A DNA stretch of 64,000 nucleotides from DAISKN01 sp963716925 (GTDB lineage Bacteria; Acidobacteriota; Vicinamibacteria; Marinacidobacterales; SMYC01). The stretch covers positions 992,001-1,056,000 of the forward strand of contig CAVQUX010000006.1 of assembly GCA_963716925.1 (NCBI GenBank), written 5' to 3'. Shown piece after piece: positions 52,268-60,814 of this stretch (positions within the stretch are counted from its first letter, which is position 1; each line of letters begins with the position of its first letter). Both the position numbers and the translations under genes were made by a program. Below the pieces are notes generated by a model. That model saw only the letters and a list, made by a program, of their open reading frames with translations. It did no database searches and had not been told where the DNA came from.

Positions 52268-52273
52268 TATAAT
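52268..52273 (+). promoter_or_regulatory. -10 element (TATAAT) of the ATP sulfurylase/APS kinase gene
   Basis: A perfect TATAAT starts 16 bases before the ATG at 52284. No clear -35 was found. Confidence 0.45.
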
Positions 52274-52283
52274 CATCGCCGCC

Positions 52284-54011
52284 ATGTCCAACACATCTAC
52301 GCATCTCATCACTCCTCACGGAGGCTCCCTCAAGGACCTCATCGTTTCCCAGGAGCGGCAAGCGGAGCTGAAGGCGGCTTCGCGCGACTGGCCTTCATGG
52401 GATCTCACGCCGCGGCAGCTCTGCGACCTCGAGCTTCTCATGAACGGCGGCTTCTCTCCCCTGACGGGATTCATGGGAAAGGCGGACTTCGACGGCGTCG
52501 TCGCCGACATGAGGCTCGCCGACGGTACGCTGTGGCCAATGCCCATCACCCTCGACCTGCCGGAGTCCGCGGCGAAAGAGCTGAAGCACGGCTCGATGCT
52601 GGCCCTCCGGGACCCGGAAGGGGTCATGCTCGCTGCCCTGCGCGTCGACGAAGTGTTTCAGCCCGATCGAAAAGCGGAAGCTAAGGCCGTCTTCGGCACC
52701 GACAACCCGGAGCATCCGGGAGTCGCCTACACCGTCAATCGCTCGAATCCCTACTACGTCGGGGGGCGCCTCGAAGGCCTCCAGCTCCCCTCCCACTACG
52801 ATTTCCGCTCGCTTCGGAACACGCCAGCCCGATTGCGTGACGAGTTCACCGGCCTGGGATGGCGACGCGTGGTCGCGTTCCAGACGCGAAACCCGATGCA
52901 CCGGGCCCACCACGAGCTGACGCTGAGAGCTGCGCGTCAGGTGGAGGCGAACCTCCTGATCCATCCCGTCGTGGGGATGACCAAGCCCGGCGACCTGGAT
53001 CACTACACCCGGGTACGATGCTATCAGGCGATTTCCGCCAATTACCCGCGCGACACGGCGAAGCTATCGCTGCTGCCGCTGGCGATGAGGATGGGGGGCC
53101 CGCGGGAAGCCGTATGGCACGCGATCCTCCGGCGCAACTACGGCTGCACCCATCTCATCGTGGGGCGCGACCACGCCGGTCCCGGCGCCGACTCGAAGGG
53201 CAAGCCGTTCTACGGTCCCTACGACGCCCAGGAGCTCCTGAAGAAGCACGAAAACGAGCTCGGCGTCACCATGGTGCCGTTTCAGATGATGGTCTACGTC
53301 GAGGAACGCGACAGCTATTTCCCCGAGGACGAGGTTCCCAAGAACACCCGCGTCCTGAACATCTCGGGAACGGAGCTCCGCCAGCGGCTCGCGGAGGGAC
53401 GCGATATCCCCGAGTGGTTCACGTTCCCCGACGTCGTTCAGGAGCTCCGCCGCACCCATCCACCGAGGAAGGACCAGGGCTTCACGCTCTTCTTCACCGG
53501 GCTTTCGGGGGCGGGGAAATCGACCATCGCGAACGTGCTCCTGGTCAAGCTCCTCGAGCGCGGGGGCAGGCCGGTCACCCTTCTCGACGGCGATATCGTG
53601 CGCAAGCACCTCTCCTCGGAGCTCGGCTTCTCCAAGGAGCATCGCGACATCAATATCCGCCGCATCGGCTATGTCGCCTCCGAGATCACGAAGAACGGCG
53701 GTATCGCCATCTGCGCCCCGATCGCCCCCTACGACTCGGTGCGGAAGGAAGTCCGGGCGATGATCGAGCCGGTGGGCGGCTTCATCCTCCTCCATCTGGC
53801 CACCCCGCTCGAGGTTTGCGAGGGCCGCGACCGGAAAGGGATGTACGCCAAAGCGCGCCAGGGCATCATCAAGGAGTTCACCGGCATCTCCGATCCGTAC
53901 GAGGAGCCGAAAGACGCGGAGATGCGGATCAACACCGCCGAGCTCAGCCCCGAGGAAGCGGCGCAGGAGATCGTCCTGCACCTCGAAAAACTGGGCTACA
54001 TGGGCGGCTGA
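52284..54011 (+). CDS. bifunctional sulfate adenylyltransferase / APS kinase
   Basis: This 575-residue fusion has a homo-oligomeric-type ATP sulfurylase at residues 1-390 (FQTRNPMHRAHHEL, which contains the ATP-binding Q-x-R-N-P-x-H-x-x-H, and GRDHAGPGADSKGKPFYG) that makes APS from sulfate and ATP. APS kinase at 398-575 (FFTGLSGAGKSTIAN Walker A, LLDGDIVRKHLSSELGF, GMYAKARQGIIKEFTGISDPYE) makes PAPS. The order (sulfurylase first) matches bacterial SAT-CysC fusions. PAPS serves sulfate assimilation or sulfotransferases, and a sulfotransferase-like gene lies just downstream on the other strand. No PAPS reductase gene is here, so sulfation of a product is a reasonable alternative. Confidence 0.96.
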   Translation: MSNTSTHLITPHGGSLKDLIVSQERQAELKAASRDWPSWDLTPRQLCDLELLMNGGFSPLTGFMGKADFDGVVADMRLADGTLWPMPITLDLPESAAKELKHGSMLALRDPEGVMLAALRVDEVFQPDRKAEAKAVFGTDNPEHPGVAYTVNRSNPYYVGGRLEGLQLPSHYDFRSLRNTPARLRDEFTGLGWRRVVAFQTRNPMHRAHHELTLRAARQVEANLLIHPVVGMTKPGDLDHYTRVRCYQAISANYPRDTAKLSLLPLAMRMGGPREAVWHAILRRNYGCTHLIVGRDHAGPGADSKGKPFYGPYDAQELLKKHENELGVTMVPFQMMVYVEERDSYFPEDEVPKNTRVLNISGTELRQRLAEGRDIPEWFTFPDVVQELRRTHPPRKDQGFTLFFTGLSGAGKSTIANVLLVKLLERGGRPVTLLDGDIVRKHLSSELGFSKEHRDINIRRIGYVASEITKNGGIAICAPIAPYDSVRKEVRAMIEPVGGFILLHLATPLEVCEGRDRKGMYAKARQGIIKEFTGISDPYEEPKDAEMRINTAELSPEEAAQEIVLHLEKLGYMGG

Positions 54012-54020
54012 TCCAAATCG

Positions 54021-54075
54021 AACGCGAAGGCGCAAAGACGATCGGCCCGGTCGTCTTCTTTGCACGTTGCGCTTG
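54021..54075 (+). repeat. imperfect inverted repeat related to the cgcaaag element
   Basis: CAAAGACGA and TCGTCTT(c)TTTG flank a GC-rich centre just after the ATP sulfurylase stop. It can form a hairpin in either strand and may act as the terminator of that gene. It shares GCGCAAAGACG with the element at 54158. Confidence 0.6.
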
Positions 54076-54157
54076 ATATCTCCGGGGTCTACCTCCGGCC
54101 CCCATCGGCAGATCCGTGAGCACTACGCCTGGCCAGACGCCTGGAAGACGGGGAAAG

Positions 54158-54234
54158 GAACGCAAAGGCGCAAAGACGCAAAGGAAATCCCATTTCTTCT
54201 TTGCGCCTTTGCGTCTTTGCGCTTTTGCGTTTTC
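54158..54234. repeat. large inverted repeat built of cgcaaag units
   Basis: The left arm has three tandem copies of a 7-8 base unit (cgcaaag, gcgcaaag, acgcaaag). A 15-base spacer follows, then a right arm with the same units in reverse complement (ctttgcg repeated, ending in cttttgcgttttc). The pair could form a long hairpin. Similar cgcaaag repeats are common between genes in several environmental phyla. No function is established. It lies between converging genes and could serve as a bidirectional terminator or a mobile palindrome. Confidence 0.75.
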
Positions 54235-54249
54235 TTCTTGGGTTTGTCT

Positions 54250-54852
54250 TCAAGCGCGGTTGCGGTATAGCTTTTCGTCCACCGCCGCGGCCATCGTCTC
54301 CGGGTCCGCTTTCAGCTCCAGGAAGTCGCGGATTCGCCGGGCCTCGCGAAGCGGATCTCCGATCACGTCGGGGTACGCGACCTCGAGCGTTTCGAACTGA
54401 TCCCCGTGCTTCAGGAGGTATCTCACCCGCCAGAGGTGATTCTCCCAGAGCTCGAGCATGCGCTCGTCTCCGGATCCATCCACCTCGTTCCGTCGCTCGA
54501 GCATCTTCTTCTGGGAGGCGAGAACCTCGGGAAGCGCACGCTTCATGAAGACGACTTTGTAGTTGTTGGTCTCGGGGAGGTCCTTCAGCAGAAACGAAAT
54601 GATCTTGACGGCCTTTCCGCGGGCGTTCCGAACCCAGCTGCGGTCTTCCTTCTCCTTGTGGAGATCCTTGACGCGCTCGTCCTCGAAGTAGCCCTTGGGG
54701 TTGTCCTCACCCGCCTGTCGAATGCCGTCGGTGACGACAGTGACTCCGGCCGCGGCCAGCATCTGCATCGCCATCGAAGTCCCCGATCGCGGAAGACCGG
54801 AGACCACGATGACCGGCTCGCCGTAGCGGAGGCGTCGGTAGAGCTTCTTCAT
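54250..54852 (-). CDS. sulfotransferase-like P-loop protein
   Basis: The ATG at 54852 gives 200 residues. The N-terminal phosphosulfate-binding loop reads VIVVSGLPRSGTSMAMQML. Later segments (YKVVFMKRALPEVLASQKKML and ETLEVAYPDVIGDPLREARRI) fit the PAPS-dependent sulfotransferase fold: an Arg-containing 3'-phosphate site and a helix after it. Small members of this group may also be other nucleotide-binding enzymes. Its place beside the PAPS-making SAT-CysC fusion supports a sulfotransferase role. A longer upstream frame exists but lacks homology. Confidence 0.82.
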   Translation of the reverse strand: MKKLYRRLRYGEPVIVVSGLPRSGTSMAMQMLAAAGVTVVTDGIRQAGEDNPKGYFEDERVKDLHKEKEDRSWVRNARGKAVKIISFLLKDLPETNNYKVVFMKRALPEVLASQKKMLERRNEVDGSGDERMLELWENHLWRVRYLLKHGDQFETLEVAYPDVIGDPLREARRIRDFLELKADPETMAAAVDEKLYRNRA

Positions 54853-54920
54853 GCGGCGCACATGATAGCCCGACTCGAGCGGGAATTTCCCCGTCGTTCG
54901 CGGTACACTACGCGGCCACA

Positions 54921-57065
54921 ATGCCCCGGACACACCCGATAGAAGCCCGCAAGACGTTCGGAGCCGTCCTGTTCCTGACGGTCCTCACGCTCCTCGTCGC
55001 GCCTCGGCCCGCCTTCGCGTACATCGGACCGGGAGCCGGATTCGCCCTCCTGTCGTCGTTTCTCGTGGTCTTCACCACCATCATCATTGCCATCCTGTCT
55101 CTTCTCATCTGGCCCTTTCGCATGGCCTGGCGCTTGTTCCGACGGCGCTCGCGGGCGAAGCCCTGGGTCCGGCGGGTGATCATCGTGGGCTTCGACGGAC
55201 AGGACCCGAAGCTCACCGAGAAGTTCATGAAGAAGGGCCTTCTCCCAAATTTCGAAAAGCTCGCGAAGATGGGGGCCTATCGAAAACTTCTGACGAGCTA
55301 CCCGTCGATCTCTCCCGTGGCCTGGTCGTCCTTCGCCACCGGGACCAACCCGGCGCGCCACAACATATTCGACTTCCTCGATCGCGACCGGAAGACCTAT
55401 CTTCCACTCCTCTCGTCCACGCACATCGGAAGCGTCGAACGATCGCTCAAGATCGGTCCCTACCGAATTCCCCTGGGGAAACCGGAGCTCCGGCTCCTTC
55501 GCCGATCGAAACCGTTCTGGGCCATTCTCGGAGAGAACGACGTCTGGAGCACGGTGCTCCGGGTCCCGATCACCTTCCCGCCCGACAAGTTCAAAGGGGC
55601 GCAGCTCTCGGCGATGTGCGTTCCCGATCTCCTCGGAACACAGGGCACGTTTCTGCTCTACACCACCCGGCCGGCGGAGAAGCGCTTCAAGGAAGGCGGA
55701 ATCCGCGTCGAGCTTCCGCGCAACGGCGATCGCATGGAGACCCGGCTCCAGGGTCCGGAGAACCTCTTTCGCGACGGCCACCCACCGCTCGAGATCCCGA
55801 TGATCATCGACCTGGATCGCGGGAAGAAGAGAGCCCGGGTGTCGATCGACGGCGAGAGCGTCGAGCTCGAGCCGAGAAAGCTCAGCGATTGGATCCCGCT
55901 TTCGTTCAAAGCGGCTCCCGCGATCAAAGTCTCGGGAATCTGCCGGATGATGGTGACCGAGATGGGCGAGCACTTCTCGCTCTACGTCACCCCCCTCAAC
56001 CTCGACCCCGACAAGCCGGCGATGCCCATCTCGCACCCTTCCTACTACGCCACGTACCTGGCGAAGAAAATCGGGCATTTCTGCACCCTCGGACTCGCGG
56101 AAGACACCTGGGCGCTGAACGAGGGGGTCATCGACGACGCCACGTTCCTGAAGCAGACCTACGACATCGACAAGGAGCGGCAGGACATGTTCTTCGCCGC
56201 CCTCGATCGGCTCCGCCAGGGAGCCCTGGTCTGCGTGTTCGACGCCACCGATCGAATCCAGCACATGTTCTGGCACTACCTGGAGGAGGACCACCCGGCG
56301 AACAACGGAAAAGGCATCGGGAGCTCCGAGCACCGCAAGGCCATCGAGGAAATCTACAAGCACGATGACGTCCTCGTAGGCAAGGTGATGGCGCAGATGA
56401 AGCCCGGCGACGTCCTCGTGGTGCTCTCCGACCACGGCTTCAACTCGTTTCAGCGCGGCGTGAACCTGAACGGGTGGCTGCTGAAGGAGGGTTTTCTCGC
56501 GCTCAAGGACGGCGCCGACGGCAGCGCCGAGTGGTTGAAAGACGTCGACTGGAGCCGCACCAAGGCCTACTCCCTCGGCCTGACCGGGATGTTCCTGAAT
56601 CTCGAGGGCCGTGAGGCGAACGGCATAGTGAAGCCCGGTGCCGACGCCCAGGCCGTCAAGAAAGAGATCATCTCGCGCATGCGGGGCCTCAAGGATGAAG
56701 CCCGGGGCGTCGTGGGAATTCAGGAAGTCTTCGACACCGCGGCGATCTACGACGGGCCGTACCTGGAGAACGCTCCGGATTTCATCATCGGCTACGCGAA
56801 CGGCTACCGCATCTCCTGGGACTGCGCGACCGGGATGGTGTCGGGGCCGGTGTTCGAGGACAACGTGAAGGCCTGGAGCGGCGATCACTGCGTCGACCCG
56901 CGGCTCGTTCCCGGGGTCCTGTTCTGCAACTATGCCGTTGGCTCCGAGAGCCCGTCGCTCGTGGACATCGCCCCGAGCGTTCTCACGATGTTCGGCGTCT
57001 CCCCTCCCAAGCATATGGAGGGGAAACCCCTGTTCACCCGGGAGAGCTTCCAGGCGGGTCGATGA
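54921..57065 (+). CDS. membrane-anchored alkaline-phosphatase-superfamily phosphodiesterase (first of pair)
   Basis: The 714-residue product has two N-terminal hydrophobic stretches (about 14-33 and 40-62), which may be a signal anchor and a helix. The superfamily metal site is spread as IIVGFDGQDPKL, the nucleophile region SISPVAWSSFATGTNPARHN, DATDRIQHMFWHYLEED, VLSDHGFNSF and GDHCVD. The family covers nucleotide pyrophosphatases, phosphodiesterases and phosphoglycerol transferases. The bulk would face the periplasm. The stop overlaps the start of a second, related gene (ATGA), an arrangement that suggests they work as a pair, perhaps on nucleotide-linked or lipid-linked intermediates. Confidence 0.88.
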   Translation: MPRTHPIEARKTFGAVLFLTVLTLLVAPRPAFAYIGPGAGFALLSSFLVVFTTIIIAILSLLIWPFRMAWRLFRRRSRAKPWVRRVIIVGFDGQDPKLTEKFMKKGLLPNFEKLAKMGAYRKLLTSYPSISPVAWSSFATGTNPARHNIFDFLDRDRKTYLPLLSSTHIGSVERSLKIGPYRIPLGKPELRLLRRSKPFWAILGENDVWSTVLRVPITFPPDKFKGAQLSAMCVPDLLGTQGTFLLYTTRPAEKRFKEGGIRVELPRNGDRMETRLQGPENLFRDGHPPLEIPMIIDLDRGKKRARVSIDGESVELEPRKLSDWIPLSFKAAPAIKVSGICRMMVTEMGEHFSLYVTPLNLDPDKPAMPISHPSYYATYLAKKIGHFCTLGLAEDTWALNEGVIDDATFLKQTYDIDKERQDMFFAALDRLRQGALVCVFDATDRIQHMFWHYLEEDHPANNGKGIGSSEHRKAIEEIYKHDDVLVGKVMAQMKPGDVLVVLSDHGFNSFQRGVNLNGWLLKEGFLALKDGADGSAEWLKDVDWSRTKAYSLGLTGMFLNLEGREANGIVKPGADAQAVKKEIISRMRGLKDEARGVVGIQEVFDTAAIYDGPYLENAPDFIIGYANGYRISWDCATGMVSGPVFEDNVKAWSGDHCVDPRLVPGVLFCNYAVGSESPSLVDIAPSVLTMFGVSPPKHMEGKPLFTRESFQAGR

Positions 57066-59014
57066 GGATCCCGCTATTCCTCCTTCTGATCGCGGGCCTG
57101 GGGGGCGGCTGCTCCCGCGGCAACGGCGGCGGACCCGCCCAAGGCAAGCGCGTCATCATCCTCGGTTTCGACGGTCTCGACTACGGGTACACGAAGAAAC
57201 TGATGGAGGAAGGCAGGCTTCCCAACTTCTCGCGGCTGGCGCAGGAAGGAACCTTCGGGCCCCTCGAAACTTCGATCCCTCCTCAGAGCCCGGTCGCCTG
57301 GTCGAATTTCATCACCGGAATGGATTCCGGCGGCCACGGCATCTTCGACTTCGTGCATCGGAATCCAGAGACGCTGATTCCGGTTTTCTCGATGAGCGAA
57401 GTCAGCGCGGGGGGAACGACGCTCAAGATCGGAAAGTACCAGTTTCCTCTCAGCGGAGGCTCCGTCGAGCTTCTGAGACGGGGCCGCCCTTTCTGGGAAG
57501 TCCTGGAAAACCACGGCATCGAGACCACTGTAATTAGGATGCCCGCCAACTTTCCTCCCTCGGGAACCGCGACGCGCGAGCTTTCCGGCATGGGCACCCC
57601 CGATTTGCGCGGAGGCTACGGTGAGTTCTCGTTCTTCACCTCGAAGCTCTTCGCCTTCGCGGGCGAGGACATCGCCGGCGGCGACGTATACGAAGTGGAC
57701 ATCTACGACGGCGTCATCGAAGCGAAGCTCCTCGGTCCCGACAACCCGTTCCTCATCGAGACCGAGAAGCTCACGTCGGACTTCACCGTGTACCTCGATC
57801 CCGTCGATCCGGTGGCGAAGATCGTCGCCGGCAGTGAAGAGGTGGTCCTGCGTGAGGGCGAATGGAGCGGATGGGTGCCGGTGGAGTTCTCGATGATCCC
57901 GACGCAGACCCTCGGCGGAATGGTGCGCTTCTACTTGAGATCCGTCCGGCCCGACTTCGAGCTGTACGCGTCTCCGATCCAGATCGACCCCATGGCGCCG
58001 GCGTTACCGATCTCGACTCCCGAAGATTACGCCTCCGAGCTCGCGAAAGCCGTCGGGCGTTTCTACGTCCAGGGACTGCCCGAGGATACGAAGGCGCACG
58101 AAAGCGGCGTCTTTACGACCGAGGAGTTCCTCGCCCAGGCGCACCTCGCGGGCAAAGAGCTCGCCGATCAGTTTCCCTACGTTCTCGACCAATTCCAGGA
58201 AGGGCTCCTCTTCTTCTATCTCGGCAACGTCGACCAGGTGAGCCACGTCATGTGGAAAGTACTGGATCCGGGGCACCCGATGTACGATCCGGATGTCGAT
58301 CCCAAGTACGCAGGTCTCATCGCAGATCTCTACGTGGGGATGGACGCCGTGGTGGGGCAGGCCCTCGAGCGACTCACGACCGGCGATACCCTCTTCGTCA
58401 TGTCGGACCACGGCTTCGCCTCTTGGCGGCGATCGTTTCACCTGAACGCCTGGCTGAAGGAGAAGGGATATCTCGCCGTGAAGGACCCCGGGATGGAGAA
58501 CGATCCGGGACTGTTCATGAACGTCGACTGGGCGCACACCCGGGCCTACGGCGTCGGACTGAACGGCCTCTACATCAATTTGAAGGGCCGGGAGAAGAAC
58601 GGGATCGTGCCCGAGGAGAAGCGGAAGGCGCTCATGGACGAGATCGCTGCGGCGCTGCTCGCGGAGGTCGACCCCAAGACCGGCGGTCCCGTCGTGACCA
58701 AAGCATATCAGCGCGAGGAAGCCTACAAAGACCGTGGAGAGCTCGAGATCGGACCGGACATCATCGTGGGGACCGCGAAGGGGACGAGGATCTCGGGCCA
58801 CTCGGCGCTGGGCGCCGTCGGGAAGGAAGCACTCACCGACAACGTCGACGAGTGGAGCGGCGACCACCTGATGGATCACGAGACCGTTCCCGGAATCCTC
58901 CTCACGAATCGCCCCCTCAAGAAACCCGCTCCCCGGCTCCAGGACCTGGCGCAGTCGGTGCTCCTGGAGTTCGGAATCGACGAGCCGATTCAGCCTCGAG
59001 AAAGGGAAGACTGA
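57062..59014 (+). CDS. alkaline-phosphatase-superfamily lipoprotein (second of pair)
   Basis: The 650-residue product has a lipobox (FLLLIAGLGGGC) and the same layout as the gene before it: IILGFDGLDYGYTKKLMEEG, SIPPQSPVAWSNFITGMDSG, NVDQVSHVMWKVLDPGHP, MSDHGFASWRRSFHLN and SGDHLMDHETVPG. The nucleophile is probably the Ser in QSPVAWSNF or an adjacent hydroxyl residue. Anchoring differs from the first copy (lipid against membrane helices), so the two may sit in different layers or form a complex. A 63-residue helical protein gene starts 1 base after its stop. Confidence 0.88.
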   Translation: MRIPLFLLLIAGLGGGCSRGNGGGPAQGKRVIILGFDGLDYGYTKKLMEEGRLPNFSRLAQEGTFGPLETSIPPQSPVAWSNFITGMDSGGHGIFDFVHRNPETLIPVFSMSEVSAGGTTLKIGKYQFPLSGGSVELLRRGRPFWEVLENHGIETTVIRMPANFPPSGTATRELSGMGTPDLRGGYGEFSFFTSKLFAFAGEDIAGGDVYEVDIYDGVIEAKLLGPDNPFLIETEKLTSDFTVYLDPVDPVAKIVAGSEEVVLREGEWSGWVPVEFSMIPTQTLGGMVRFYLRSVRPDFELYASPIQIDPMAPALPISTPEDYASELAKAVGRFYVQGLPEDTKAHESGVFTTEEFLAQAHLAGKELADQFPYVLDQFQEGLLFFYLGNVDQVSHVMWKVLDPGHPMYDPDVDPKYAGLIADLYVGMDAVVGQALERLTTGDTLFVMSDHGFASWRRSFHLNAWLKEKGYLAVKDPGMENDPGLFMNVDWAHTRAYGVGLNGLYINLKGREKNGIVPEEKRKALMDEIAAALLAEVDPKTGGPVVTKAYQREEAYKDRGELEIGPDIIVGTAKGTRISGHSALGAVGKEALTDNVDEWSGDHLMDHETVPGILLTNRPLKKPAPRLQDLAQSVLLEFGIDEPIQPRERED

Positions 59015-59015
59015 A

Positions 59016-59207
59016 ATGTTCGGTGGTAACGTCAAGCTCGACAAAGACCTTCTGGCCCGGGTGAAGAAATACGCGGACATAGCGGGCTACTCCTCGGTCG
59101 AGGAGTTCATCACTCACGCTCTGGAAAAGGAGCTGGCGAAGCTCGAGGACGCGGGCTCCGAAGAGGAGATCAAGAAGCGGCTGAAGGGCCTCGGCTACAT
59201 CTCCTGA
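59016..59207 (+). CDS. small ribbon-helix-helix-like protein (63 aa)
   Basis: This 63-residue protein has a short strand (VKLDKDLLARVKKYADIAG), two helices (SSVEEFITHALEKELAKLED) and a C-terminal basic end (EEEIKKRLKGLGYIS). It has the size and pattern of ribbon-helix-helix DNA-binding antitoxin-like proteins, but no toxin gene is present. The C-terminal KGLGYIS resembles the LRSLGYVQ tail seen on sulfatase-family proteins, so it may instead be a small subunit of the phosphatase complex. It is preceded by the phosphatase lipoprotein (1-base gap) and followed after 4 bases by a membrane-protein gene. Confidence 0.7.
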   Translation: MFGGNVKLDKDLLARVKKYADIAGYSSVEEFITHALEKELAKLEDAGSEEEIKKRLKGLGYIS

Positions 59208-59211
59208 TTCG

Positions 59212-60045
59212 ATGTCCATCATCAATACCATTCTCCGCGCGCTCGTGGACGGGCTCCTCTTCCCTTTTCGAGAGCTTCCGCCCATCGTCGGACTCACCGT
59301 CGTCTCCCTGCTGACGTCGATCCTGCTGCTCGTGGTGTTCAAGAAGACGTCGAACCAGAAAGCGCTCGAGGCGGTCAAGCGGAAGATCCACGCCTGTCTC
59401 TTCGAGATTCGCCTCTTCAACGACGACTTTCGATCGATCTTCCGCGCCCAGCTCGAGATCCTTCGCCACAATCTGACCTACCTTCGCTACTCCACCGTGC
59501 CCATGGTCTGGACGCTCCCGCCGCTGGTGCTCCTGATCGCGCAGCTTCAGTTTCACTACGGCTACGAGAGCCTTCACGTCGGGCGCCCGGCCCTGGTCAA
59601 GGCCACGCTGCGGGCCGCCGAAAAGGGCGCGTCGAAGCCCTCGATCCGGCTCGAAGCGCCGGGTCCCGGGCTCGAGGTCGAGGAGCCGCCGATCTGGATT
59701 CCGTCGCTGCGGGAGATGGCATGGCGCATCGAGCCCCGTACCGCGGGCGATTACGAGCTCCGCATCGTGAACGGGAGCGAATCGGTGACCAAATCGGTGC
59801 GGGTAATGGACGGACCCGATTCCGTCGTCCGCCGCTCGCCTCTCCGGGTCCGGGGATTCCTCGAAGAGCTCCTCTACCCCGCCGAGCCCCCGCTTCCCGG
59901 CGGCGCTTTCGAGTCCATCGCCGTGACCTACCCCGAGGCCGACGTCGACGTCTTCGGCTTCGAGCTTCACTGGATGATCGTTTACTTCGCGCTCTCGATC
60001 GTCTTCGCGTTTCTGCTACGGGGGACGTTCAAAGTCACGATTTGA
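59212..60045 (+). CDS. Oxa1/EMC3/DUF106-like membrane protein with a large inserted domain
   Basis: This 277-residue protein has three membrane helices (about 24-45, 96-115 and 251-272). Between the first two is a charged helical hairpin (KKTSNQKALEAVKRKIHACL, then EIRLFNDDFRSIFRAQLEIL), the cytosolic coiled-coil layout of the DUF106/TMCO1/EMC3 branch of the Oxa1 insertase superfamily. The second helix follows with VPMVWTLPPLVLLIAQLQF and a YGYESLHVG strand. A soluble beta-rich domain of about 130 residues (120-250: RTAGDYELRIVNGSESVTKS) then precedes the last helix and would lie in the periplasm. The superfamily link is from shape and motif only. It may help build or insert the phosphatase pair upstream. 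Confidence 0.68.
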   Translation: MSIINTILRALVDGLLFPFRELPPIVGLTVVSLLTSILLLVVFKKTSNQKALEAVKRKIHACLFEIRLFNDDFRSIFRAQLEILRHNLTYLRYSTVPMVWTLPPLVLLIAQLQFHYGYESLHVGRPALVKATLRAAEKGASKPSIRLEAPGPGLEVEEPPIWIPSLREMAWRIEPRTAGDYELRIVNGSESVTKSVRVMDGPDSVVRRSPLRVRGFLEELLYPAEPPLPGGAFESIAVTYPEADVDVFGFELHWMIVYFALSIVFAFLLRGTFKVTI

Positions 60046-60118
60046 CCGCGACCGGGGAGCGGGAATCGTGCTAGCATGATCGCGAAGTGCGGGGAAAGCC
60101 CCGATTCAAGGAGACGAA

Positions 60119-60469
60119 GTGGGAAAGAAACTGTACGTGGGCAATCTTCCTTATGACACCGGAGAGCAGGATCTCGAGCAGCTCTTCAGCAAGGTGGGCC
60201 CTGTGGAGTCGGTCGCGATCATGCGCGACGGCGCCACCGGCCGCGCTCGAGGCTTCGGCTTCGTCGAGATGACCACCGAGGAAGACGCTCAGAAGGCCAT
60301 CCAGCAGCTCAACGACAGTGAGCTCGGCGGCCGCAACCTCACCGTCAACGAGGCGCGGCCCAAGCCCAAGAGCTCCGGCGGCTACGGCGGCGGCGGTGGT
60401 GGCGGCAGAGGAGGCGGCGGAGGCCGTGGAGGCGGCGGTGGTGGCCGGCGCGGCGAGCCTCGCTGGTAG
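60119..60469 (+). CDS. RRM RNA-binding protein with glycine-rich tail
   Basis: The GTG start has AGGAG 6 bases upstream and gives 116 residues: one RNA-recognition motif (RNP2 LYVGNL at about 4-9, RNP1 RGFGFVEM at about 43-50) and a Gly-rich basic tail (GGYGGGGGGGRGGG, ending RRGEPRW). It is typical of bacterial cold-inducible-type RRM proteins found in cyanobacteria and environmental phyla. It probably binds single-stranded RNA and acts as an RNA chaperone. It converges with the gene at 60497. Confidence 0.94.
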   Translation: MGKKLYVGNLPYDTGEQDLEQLFSKVGPVESVAIMRDGATGRARGFGFVEMTTEEDAQKAIQQLNDSELGGRNLTVNEARPKPKSSGGYGGGGGGGRGGGGGRGGGGGGRRGEPRW

Positions 60470-60487
60470 GAGTGGTTGAGGACGCCC

Positions 60488-60509
60488 GGTGGCGCTCTAG
60501 TGCGCCACC
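60488..60509. terminator. hairpin between convergent genes (possible bidirectional terminator)
   Basis: GGTGGCGC pairs perfectly with GCGCCACC (8 bp, 6-base loop) and overlaps the last codons of the gene at 60497 on the minus strand. There is no T-run on either side. It lies just after the RRM gene's stop. Confidence 0.55.
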
Positions 60510-60814
60510 CGAGGCAGCCCGTGCAGCTTCGGTTTCGGGCTATGCGCGACCCGATACTCTTCGAGGTCCGCGTCGGTCACTTTGAGGGTCTTCGCGGGCT
60601 CTCTCCCCTCGGCGCATGCGCCCAGCTCGCGCTGCAGCTTCAGGAAGCAAATTTCGGGAGCGTCCTGATAGCGCACGCGATTCGAGAGAAACGCGGCGTT
60701 ATCGATCACGATGGTGAAGTCGCGCGCATCGGCGCCGACCTTCCGCACGCGAAGCGCGTATTCGCGGGTCGACTTCTGAGCTTTGAATCCCAGATATTCC
60801 ACGTGGGGCGCCAT
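60497..60814 (-). CDS. conserved hypothetical protein, 105 aa
   Basis: The start at 60814 gives MAPHVEYLGFKAQKSTREYALRV, 105 residues with an antiparallel beta pattern (FTIVIDNAAFLSNRVRYQDA, then PEICFLKLQRELGACAEG). I recall similar proteins as uncharacterised in environmental bacteria, with ICFLKLQREL well conserved. No signal peptide or membrane segment is present. A small cytoplasmic binding protein is possible. It lies 116 bases after the stop of the polyphosphate phosphotransferase gene on the same strand, without other genes between. Confidence 0.7.
   Translation of the reverse strand: MAPHVEYLGFKAQKSTREYALRVRKVGADARDFTIVIDNAAFLSNRVRYQDAPEICFLKLQRELGACAEGREPAKTLKVTDADLEEYRVAHSPKPKLHGLPRVAH

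Noticed and set aside
59016..59207. Antitoxin of a toxin-antitoxin pair
   Set aside because: No toxin-like gene is adjacent. It is embedded between phosphatase and membrane-protein genes with 1- and 4-base gaps.
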